The position numbers and the translations under genes are program-made. A stretch of DNA of 7,919 bases from Thermoplasmata archaeon (GTDB taxonomy: Archaea > Thermoplasmatota > Penumbrarchaeia > Penumbrarchaeales > Penumbrarchaeaceae): NCBI GenBank assembly GCA_023145185.1, contig JAGLEG010000481.1, positions 1-7,919 on the forward strand, given 5' to 3'. The notes beneath the pieces are model-generated. The model saw only the letters and a list, made by a program, of their open reading frames with translations, did not search any database and had not been told where the DNA came from. This document shows, one piece after another, positions 1-7,100 of this stretch. The first letter of the stretch is position 1, and each line of letters begins with the position of its first letter.

Positions 1-24
1 CTTCACCGAGAAGAACAACCTCAT
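1..24 (-). CDS. 5' end of a minus-strand gene, coupled to the UPF0200 gene (partial)
   Basis: Only eight codons are visible, reading MRLFFSVK from an ATG at 24-22 to the window edge. The ATG overlaps the TGA stop of the upstream gene (TGATG), an arrangement typical of translational coupling, which is the main reason to believe it. From memory, UPF0200 genes in some archaea (for example Methanothermobacter) sit next to a UPF0201/COG1325 RNA-binding protein. A short hydrophobic beta strand at the start would suit that family, but eight residues cannot show it. The product is therefore unassigned. Confidence 0.45.
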
Positions 25-596
25 CAGGGTGCCCCCGCAACCCCTTCGATATATGTCTCCACAGCCCTGCAGAGGTCCTCTGCAGTCCCAATGTTTGGGA
101 TCATGTGGTCCGAAAGGGCGATCAGGTCACCAAGCCCCCAGCCAAGCTCGCGGGAGTCCCTCTGATCGAACTCGTCCCTGTTGGATGGATCGTCCCCCCT
201 TCCCCGGCCTCCGAGCCTCTTGTATCTGATGTCTGGAGGGCAGAAGATCGCAACCACGTGGAACTGTTCTTTCCACTTTTTCAGGAATACGCTCCTCTCG
301 AAAGGGCTCCTCAGGCCGTCTATCATCACGATGGAATTCCCCTCTCTCCTATCGAGCTCGATCTTCTCTATTATCCTGCGGGCCCAGATCTCCTTCCCAA
401 AGAGTTCCCTCTGCCTGTTGGCGAAGGGCCCCGTCTCCCCCGGTGAGCATCCCGGGCACTCCCTGCGGAAGTGCTCCCTTACAACATCGCCCATGGAGTG
501 GATCGGGACTCCATTTTCTTTCAGAAAATCCGCAACGACTCCCTTTCCGCACCCTGGCATGCCACAGAGCGCGAAGACGTCCAATCGGCCACCCAT
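24..596 (-). CDS. UPF0200-family P-loop nucleotide-binding protein (dephospho-CoA-kinase-like fold)
   Basis: This is a 190-residue cytoplasmic P-loop protein. Visible features in order are: an adenylate-kinase-like Walker A GMPGCGKG at residues 12-19; SMGDVVRE at 34-41, a hallmark of archaeal UPF0200; IDGLRSPFE at about 92-100, the likely Walker B/substrate segment; and RGRGDDP at 131-137 followed by EFDQRDSREL at 142-151 and a GLGDLIALSDHMI-type helix, all typical of the family. Length matches the usual 180-190 residues. The frame is open upstream to 710, with other ATGs at 620 and 710. I chose 596 because the 620 ATG lies inside a TATA-like element whose expected start site falls at about 596, implying a leaderless mRNA, and because homology begins directly after it. 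A CPGC pair at residues 47-50 sits after SMGDVVRE and may be lineage-specific. The family resembles nucleotide/CoA kinases, but no substrate is established to my knowledge. The gene precedes another on the same strand with overlapping stop and start codons. Confidence 0.88.
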   Translation of the reverse strand: MGGRLDVFALCGMPGCGKGVVADFLKENGVPIHSMGDVVREHFRRECPGCSPGETGPFANRQRELFGKEIWARRIIEKIELDRREGNSIVMIDGLRSPFERSVFLKKWKEQFHVVAIFCPPDIRYKRLGGRGRGDDPSNRDEFDQRDSRELGWGLGDLIALSDHMIPNIGTAEDLCRAVETYIEGVAGAP

Positions 597-618
597 ACTC
601 TCCGAAGGACCTCCACCC

Positions 619-626
619 ATAAATAG
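619..626 (-). promoter_or_regulatory. TATA box for the UPF0200 gene
   Basis: On the minus strand the element reads CTATTTAT, preceded by an A-rich stretch (GAAAAACT) that could serve as the BRE. Its centre is about 26 nt upstream of the A of the ATG at 596, the usual archaeal TATA-to-start distance, so the transcript would be leaderless. A GGAGGT at 614-609 lies 12 nt before that ATG. It is poorly spaced for a ribosome binding site and would not be in the predicted transcript. Confidence 0.5.
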
Positions 627-762
627 AGTTTTTCGAATCGACAGAAGGTCTTTCGGGTAAGGGCCATCGGTGATCGGCCTTTCGGCCAGGTAATCAGGCC
701 CAGCTGGCAAGTATTATTGTCCCATATCGGGGACGCGGCATGACGCCAATGGTACAGGTACG

Positions 763-770
763 CTTATATA
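763..770 (+). promoter_or_regulatory. TATA-like element upstream of the surface-protein operon (distal)
   Basis: CTTATATA is a close match to an archaeal TATA box. A start about 26 nt downstream (near 793) would give a leader of roughly 90 nt before the ATG at 882. The core TTATATA is nearly symmetric, so it could also read toward the minus-strand gene. It competes with the proximal candidate at 796-804. Confidence 0.35.
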
Positions 771-795
771 CGAGGAAAATCGGGGTGCATAAATG

Positions 796-804
796 TTTTA
801 TAAT
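796..804 (+). promoter_or_regulatory. TATA-like element upstream of the surface-protein operon (proximal)
   Basis: TTTTATAAT follows the A-rich stretch ATAAATG and would place transcription start near 826. That leaves a leader of about 56 nt carrying the palindrome at 838-850 and the GAGGTG ribosome binding site. Only one of the two candidates need be used; mapping the 5' end would decide. Confidence 0.45.
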
Positions 805-837
805 CTTATTCTGTTGAAGAGGGGCCCTCCTTGATCA

Positions 838-850
838 TCTGCCTGGCAGA
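838..850. repeat. 13-nt palindrome in the operon leader
   Basis: TCTGCC-T-GGCAGA is a perfect inverted repeat with six-base arms around a single central base. It lies about 20 nt upstream of the ribosome binding site and downstream of both candidate promoters. A one-base loop is poor for an RNA hairpin, so a dimeric repressor site is the likelier role if it has one. No regulator is identifiable here. Confidence 0.4.
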
Positions 851-869
851 CTAGGTTGGCCCTGTAATA

Positions 870-875
870 GAGGTG
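870..875 (+). promoter_or_regulatory. Ribosome binding site that fixes the first surface-protein start
   Basis: GAGGTG matches the 3' end of archaeal 16S rRNA and lies six bases before the ATG at 882. The frame also has an in-frame GTG at 873, but that codon overlaps this element, so the ATG is preferred. Confidence 0.75.
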
Positions 876-881
876 GTTATA

Positions 882-3800
882 ATGGTTCGCACTTTCAAAG
901 GTATGCTTGCCGTGTTTTTGGCTGTCGTCATGTCGTTTTCGGGCCTGATGATGTTCGCATCAACGTTTTCCGTTGATGACGCAGTGGTGGATGAAGTAGA
1001 AGGTAAGATGTGGGACAAGAGAGATGATTTTGGATATACCTGGGTGGACAACAACGAGCCCGGGCCCAAGATAGAGTTCGACTGGATAGATTGCACGAAA
1101 GGAGAGAAATTGGACATCCAGGCCATATATTACGATCATGTGGAATATGACCTACCGTTCGAGTTTCCATTTTACGGTGAGTATTACGAAAGCACCATAG
1201 TCTACGTTGGAGGGTTCCTGTCCATGGACCTGGATTTCAGCTACCAATATTTTTCGTATCTGTACAATCAGATGCCATTTAGCCAGAACACCGGGACCTA
1301 CTACGCAGGTGGTCTGATCTCCGCCTGGGGCAATTATGTCGGCGGATATGCCGGCAAGGACCAGGAATTTGCGGTCTACGTCCTTGAAGGCGAGACCTAT
1401 GGGGAGAAGTGGGTTGCATTTGAGTGGAACAAGGCGCAGTGTTACGCCTATACGGAGGACTCGGGTTACCAGATCACGTTCGAGGTGATCCTCTATGAAG
1501 GTGGATTGATCAAGATGCAGTGGCTCGATGCAACGAGCGACTACACATTCTATTCCAACGGAGCCTACTCCAATATTGGCATCGAGAACCTGAAAGGTAC
1601 CGATGGCATATCTTACAATTACAATCAGGCGAAGATCTGGGACGGGCTCGCAGTGTTCTTCGGAAGCGACCTTGCCGAGGTCGATAGCATAACCCTGGAT
1701 ACCGAGACCAGCGGATCGATGCTGCCCCGCTACCGCGATTACACGGCGACCGTGAGAGCCAAGCATCCGGTGAACAACGACATGATACGGAATTTCGCCC
1801 TGGACCTGGGCGATGGTCTGGCACAGATGAACATATTCATCGATCCGGTGAGTGGCGGCCTCCTGAAATATGAGGTAGACCCGAACGAATACATCATATT
1901 CAATACGGCCAGGTCAAGGATCGAATACGATGACACCGGGGAGTGGATGTTGGCCGAGTTCGTTTTCACCCCCACCTTTTTGTATCCTTTCACCACGTTC
2001 CAGAAGGTTGGCACATTGGTTTCAGGCCAAGGCATCATACCCACGTCCCATTCGGTAAAGGATTCATACTGGGTGAATTCGGAAATGATGTTTACAGGCA
2101 GTTTGCGTGCTGAATCAGAGTTCATGGGTTTTGTTGAGAACGGAGGTTGGATGCGCGCCAAGGAGGTGTTCCACTTCACCGGTTTCCGCCCCGTGTATTA
2201 CGGGACGATGTTGTCTCCTCAGATCGGAGGGGTCACCGTCATTGCCACGGATCAGGAAGGTATCGTTTGGGAGCAGACCGAGTTGGAGGAGACGGGAGAG
2301 CCCGGCAAGATAGGCGACTATGTTGTCGAGGTCCAGCTGGAGGATTTCCTTGCGACCAAGCGTTTTAACCTGACCATCGGGAGCATTCCCGAGATGCGTG
2401 ATCTGAGCAGTTTTGCTCCTTACGTGATCCGCATCGATCCCTTCAAGCCCTCTCCTCCTCTTGACGTCTATATTCACGCTGATGGTTATGACGATCCCAC
2501 CGTCAGCTTTGACGACGATCAGGAGGTTTTCGTGACGTGGGAGCCCGGCCAGGATATGGAGAGCGGCATCTACGGTCATTTTCTGTCCCAGCACGAGCCT
2601 GGCAGCGATCCAGACGACGTCCCCGTGTTCATTCGTTATCCGGTCTCCTCGGCCCGTTTCGAGCTTTCCGAGCCCGGCCTCAACCGTATCTATGTGTGGG
2701 CGGTGGACCGTGCGGGTATGACCTCATCTCCCACCCTTGCGTTCACCAAGATCGACACCTCTCCGGTTGTTTTCTCCGAGTTCTCCCCCGGGCATCAGGT
2801 ATGGGTGAACACCCGTACGCCCGTGTGTTCCGTTCTCATTGACGACGGTGACGGTTCCGGTATCGCCTCCGAATTTGTCGAATACTCTTTTTCCACATCT
2901 TCGGTTTACGAGTACGGTCCCTGGATGCGTGTTCCCGGTATTCGCGACGGTTTGAACGTGAGGGCCTCGATAACCGAGACATTTGTCAGCGGCAAGGAGA
3001 ACTTCATTCGTTTCCGCGCCATGGACATCGCCGGCAACGGCTGGACGGAGTCCGGTGACTACAACGTGTGGGTTGACGTGGACTCTCCGGTCTACTCTTC
3101 TTTCCGTCCGACCTCTGGTGAGTATCAGGACAGCTCCAACGTGATAATATCTCTTAACATCCACGACAGTTCTGGCGGCCATGAGGGTTCCGGTGTGATC
3201 CCTGACTCCATTGAGCATCGTTTTTCCACCGGCGGCAAGGGATTGTACGGTGACTGGTACCTTTCTCCTATCAACTCCTACGAGTCCGGCGTGTTCCACA
3301 TTGAGATGGAGATGGACTTTGCCGAGGGTACCGAGAACTTCATTCAGTTTCGCTGTTTGGATTCTGTTGGCAACACCATCATGAGCCCCGATTTCAATAT
3401 CAAGGTGAACTCTGCTCCTTCCGTGTCCAGTTTCATCTCCTCTCCGATCGGTTCTACCGGCTACACCTCTGACGAGAAGATCTACTTTGACGCTTCCGGT
3501 ACCCTTGATCCCGACGGTGATGATCTTGGCTTTTTGTGGTACAGTGACCTTGAGGGTTTCCTTAGCGGCCGCAGTTCCTTCTACCGTTCCTTGAACCCCG
3601 GTCTTCATGTGATCACGTTGATCGTGAACGATCCGTCACATTCCATGGTGGAGTATCGTGAGATACTGATCCTTGAGGCCTCCCAGGTCGATCCTTCCAC
3701 TGTTGACAGTGATGGTGATGGTCTCTACGATGCCTGGGAGCTGATGTACAATCTTGATCCTCTTGCCTACGATAGCCAGCTGGACGTCGATCACGACACT

Positions 3801-4124
3801 TTCACCAACCTTCAGGAGTATCAGAATGGGACCGATCCTTCTCATGCCAACTCCCATCCTCCCTACGGTGTGATCGATCCCGGTGTTGAGGTTGATGAGA
3901 ATGAGGATTCCAACGATCAGTACCGTGTTCTGACGGTCACTCTTGGTCTGATATCCTTGATCGTGGTTCTTGTTTTGATATTTTTGGCATTTTCCAAGCG
4001 TCGCAATTTCCGGATGGAGGTAGACGAGGAGCGTGATCTTGAGGTTGATGAGCAGGATTATCGCAAGTCGATCTCCTCTCGTCGTTCCCGTTCTCTTGAT
4101 ATTGGTAACAAAGGAGGTCTTTGA
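882..4124 (+). CDS. Large multidomain surface protein A: signal peptide, NIDO-like, Ig/PKD, Ca-binding motif, TM anchor
   Basis: This 1080-residue type I membrane protein is probably a surface adhesin or matrix component. Residues 1-30 are a signal peptide (basic VRTFKG, then a hydrophobic core). Residues ~70-262 resemble a nidogen-like beta domain, with FPFYG at 95-99, GGLIS, VAFEWN and LAVFFG. Residues ~265-525 are beta-rich and not recognised. An FnIII-like domain (~530-620) has VTW near 551-553 and YVWAVDRAG near 604-612. Two Ig-like repeats follow, ending in IRFRAMDIAGN (709-719) and IQFRCLDSVGN (821-831). A PKD-like domain (~848-935) has DPDGDD from 876 and a GLHVITLIVND-type strand. 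A thrombospondin-3/dockerin-like motif starts at DSDGDG (942). A single helix (~1016-1037) is followed by KRR and a 43-residue charged tail with two EVDE units and an Arg/Ser-rich end. Only two N-glycosylation sequons (NLT, NGT) are seen. The gene is the first of a tight pair with its paralogue. Domain names rest on motif reading; binding partners are unknown. Confidence 0.9.
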   Translation: MVRTFKGMLAVFLAVVMSFSGLMMFASTFSVDDAVVDEVEGKMWDKRDDFGYTWVDNNEPGPKIEFDWIDCTKGEKLDIQAIYYDHVEYDLPFEFPFYGEYYESTIVYVGGFLSMDLDFSYQYFSYLYNQMPFSQNTGTYYAGGLISAWGNYVGGYAGKDQEFAVYVLEGETYGEKWVAFEWNKAQCYAYTEDSGYQITFEVILYEGGLIKMQWLDATSDYTFYSNGAYSNIGIENLKGTDGISYNYNQAKIWDGLAVFFGSDLAEVDSITLDTETSGSMLPRYRDYTATVRAKHPVNNDMIRNFALDLGDGLAQMNIFIDPVSGGLLKYEVDPNEYIIFNTARSRIEYDDTGEWMLAEFVFTPTFLYPFTTFQKVGTLVSGQGIIPTSHSVKDSYWVNSEMMFTGSLRAESEFMGFVENGGWMRAKEVFHFTGFRPVYYGTMLSPQIGGVTVIATDQEGIVWEQTELEETGEPGKIGDYVVEVQLEDFLATKRFNLTIGSIPEMRDLSSFAPYVIRIDPFKPSPPLDVYIHADGYDDPTVSFDDDQEVFVTWEPGQDMESGIYGHFLSQHEPGSDPDDVPVFIRYPVSSARFELSEPGLNRIYVWAVDRAGMTSSPTLAFTKIDTSPVVFSEFSPGHQVWVNTRTPVCSVLIDDGDGSGIASEFVEYSFSTSSVYEYGPWMRVPGIRDGLNVRASITETFVSGKENFIRFRAMDIAGNGWTESGDYNVWVDVDSPVYSSFRPTSGEYQDSSNVIISLNIHDSSGGHEGSGVIPDSIEHRFSTGGKGLYGDWYLSPINSYESGVFHIEMEMDFAEGTENFIQFRCLDSVGNTIMSPDFNIKVNSAPSVSSFISSPIGSTGYTSDEKIYFDASGTLDPDGDDLGFLWYSDLEGFLSGRSSFYRSLNPGLHVITLIVNDPSHSMVEYREILILEASQVDPSTVDSDGDGLYDAWELMYNLDPLAYDSQLDVDHDTFTNLQEYQNGTDPSHANSHPPYGVIDPGVEVDENEDSNDQYRVLTVTLGLISLIVVLVLIFLAFSKRRNFRMEVDEERDLEVDEQDYRKSISSRRSRSLDIGNKGGL
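4113..4118 (+). promoter_or_regulatory. Ribosome binding site of the second surface-protein gene, inside the first
   Basis: GGAGGT is a full-strength Shine-Dalgarno sequence seven bases before the ATG at 4126. It encodes the Gly-Gly near the C-terminus of the upstream protein. With the upstream TGA at 4122-4124 and the ATG one base later, it shows the two genes share one transcript and fixes this start over in-frame ATGs from 4033 on. Confidence 0.88.
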
Positions 4125-4125
4125 T

Positions 4126-7100
4126 ATGAGAGGTAGAATATTTTCCCTGGGTATCTTGTTAGTGTGTTTGATGTTCGCCGTACCTGCGATCCCCCTTCTT
4201 CCTTTTTCGGGCGAAGTGGAAGTCGCTGAGGGCGCTGTGGCCCCGTCAACTGATGAAGCAGGGTACATTTGGTTTGATAGCAAGGATCCAGGTCCCAAGA
4301 TAGATTATGATTTCGAGGATATCTCTCAAACAGGGACGAAGATGACATTTACAAATGGTAATCTCGTAAGCAATCGGGCCGCTGTAAGATATTATGCCTG
4401 GAACTCCGTGGACCTCCCTTTTACCTTTTCGTATTACGGTGTGGACTATGATTCAATTGATGTTGCAACCGCGGGAAAGATCGGCCTGGGTGCAGCGTCC
4501 AGTAACAGGTATTTTTACTACTGGTCCTACTACTATGATATTCCCAACGCCTATATGCCGGGCAACACCATTTTTGTGTATAGTAGCACGGGTATGGCAA
4601 TTCCGGAAGGGACCGTCGCTGCTCCTGGCGGCGCCTATGCTGGAGCGGGAATATACACTCAGCCGGGGGTTGATGAGAACGGAGTACAGTATATGACCGT
4701 TCAGTGGAATCGGGCCTGTAGCTACTATTTCTATGTATATTACTATGGGTATTCTAACTATGATATCACTTTTCAGGCCAGGATATATGAGGATGGGCGC
4801 ATAGAATGCCATTACAAGGACACAACCTCTCCTCAGTACTCCAATGGTGGCTACACCGTTGTGGGGATCTCGAATACAGAGAACACTGGTGCCCTTCAGT
4901 ATTATAAGGGAGCGTACGGTGATAGGGGCATACCCGACAATCTTGCGGTGATGTTCAAGCAGTACAAGACAGATCTGGATTACGAGATCTCGGAAGGTTA
5001 CGGTGAGGACGGCGACATCTACCCGGCCTTTGGCGGTCCCGAGGCATGGGATGAGGGTGGCACACGCAACCTCGACGACTACAACGATCACTGGGCACGC
5101 ATCAACGTCTGGAGCGAGCGTGGCATCGAGTACCTGAACACGGTTGACCTCTACATCAAGTCCGAGACCAATCCTGAGGGTGTTCGGCTTTCTTACAATG
5201 TGGGGTCAGGCACTTTCGCCAAGACGGGCGATCCGACCCGTAACGTGTATTTCAACCCGTCGTTCAGCCGTTTTGAGGTTGATGTTGATGACCCTGAACA
5301 CAATGTGACGGTATTATTCCACTATGATTTTCTGTTCACCTGGTCTGATTATGATCCTGTTGACCTGACGTTTGCCACCACCGGCATCGGCGTATTGGGC
5401 TCTTCCAAGACGACCGAGGCAGCCTACACTGTAGAGTCCCGTATGGCCATGGTGGGGAATCTTTCTATTATCAACGGCAACGGCCAGACCCTTGAGAGCG
5501 GTGACTGGGTCCTTGGAGGCGACACCCTCTATTTCTCCGGCCTTAATGTGGAGTATTTTGGTCTTGGTGACACTGTCATCACTCCCCCTGCGATCCGGGT
5601 ATACGTTCTTGACCAGACCACTGTGAAGCACTTTGGTCCCGCCGCTGCTCTAGATACCTACATCTACATCGATCCCGGTTTTGTTAACCTGATCTTCCGT
5701 TTGAAGATCGACGGCATTCCCGACGATCAGGACCGTTCCGACCGTACACTGAAGAAGGATTTCACCTTCAGGGTGGACTCTGACATGCCCGGCACGCCCG
5801 GTGAGATAATAGTATATCCTGACTCCCTGGACGAGGAGCCTCGCGACTACGACAACGACCGTAAGGTGTTCATCACCTGGACGGACGCTGTGGATCTGTC
5901 TTCTGGTGTTGCGTTCTACCATATCTCCCTGAACGAGCCTCATGCCACCGCCAATATGGAGGATGTGATAACCGTTGAGAAGGGCATCTACTACCGTGCG
6001 ATCGAGTCTATCCCCGAGGGCACCAACAAGATATATCTCTGGGCCGAGGATTCTGTTGGCAACCACGGTCCCGAGGTTTTCTCCACAATTCGTATTGACC
6101 TTACGACGGTATATTTCGACGCTTTTTACCCATCTTCTGATGTTTGGATCACCGACATTCGTCCCACGTGTTCCATTCTTGTGAATGACACCATCACCGG
6201 TGTCGATCCCCTCTCCATCGAGTACGAGACCTCCACCGGTGGTGTAGCCAATCTCATAGGTGAGTGGGAGCAGGTTCAGGAGAGCTACGCTCCCGGCACA
6301 TCTCTTCGTGTAGTTGTTGTAGGTTGGTTCCGCAATGGTAAGGATAACTACATTCGTTTCCGTGCGAAGGACCTTGCGGGTAACGACTATGGTTATTCCG
6401 AGCCCCACAACATCTGGATCGACTCCGATCAGCCGAGGTATCGTCTGAAGTCTCCAGCTGATGAGGATGATTTCCAGATCAACCCCGTTCAGAGCATTCA
6501 GATCCAGATAGACGACACCGAATCCGGTGTTGACGGTGAGAGCATCGAGTATCGTTTCACCACTTCTGGAACTGACAAGTTCACACCCTGGAAGCCCTAC
6601 AAGGACGCCGAGAGCGGCAACACCGTGCTTGTGAACCTCCGTCTGACGTTAAGGCGTGGTGATAACAACTATATTCAGGTTCGTGCGAAGGACCTTGCGG
6701 GCAACCCCTTGAAGTCCTCTCCCGAGTACAACATCAAGGTGAACACCTATCCTGTGATCGAGATAACCTCTCCCACCGGCGGTGAGATCCTCTACAGCAA
6801 CGAGCCCATAACCTTTGATGCAACGGACTCTTTTGACCTTGACGGCGATTCTATCTCTTACAAGTGGTACAAGAGCGGTCCTACTGGCATGATCCAGTTC
6901 GGCATCACCAGTCTCATGACCGCCAACTTCGTAGCCGGTGAGCACACCATCAAGCTTGTCGTCACCGACTCTGTTGAGAACGACGCCTCTTTTTCGTTCA
7001 CTATCCTTGTTGAGGAGCCCAGATCAGGTCCCTACATTAAGGAGGGGGATGCCGACCTTGACAATATTCCTGACTGGTGGGAGATCAAGTTCCATCTTGA

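Noticed and set aside
597..881. Possible small gene or structured RNA in the divergent intergenic region
   Set aside because: I saw no tRNA-like cloverleaf, no short frame with a ribosome binding site, and no long stem. Only promoter elements and the 13-nt palindrome are supportable.
2724..3608. A 294-codon open frame on the minus strand within surface gene A
   Set aside because: It lies wholly antisense to a gene with clear domains, has no ribosome binding site or recognisable motif, and its composition is what the complement of this codon usage produces.
3921..4124. PGF-CTERM/archaeosortase-type C-terminal sorting signal in protein A (and the equivalent in B)
   Set aside because: No PGF motif precedes the helix, and the cytoplasmic tails (43 and 130 residues) are far longer than the short basic end of such signals.
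4033..4125. Longer N-terminus for protein B starting inside gene A
   Set aside because: The added 31 residues would precede the signal peptide, while the ATG at 4126 has a perfectly spaced GGAGGT and begins with the signal peptide.
5650..6408. A 252-codon minus-strand open frame within surface gene B
   Set aside because: It is antisense to the FnIII-like and Ig-like coding region with no family features; the opening comes from the codon bias of the plus strand.
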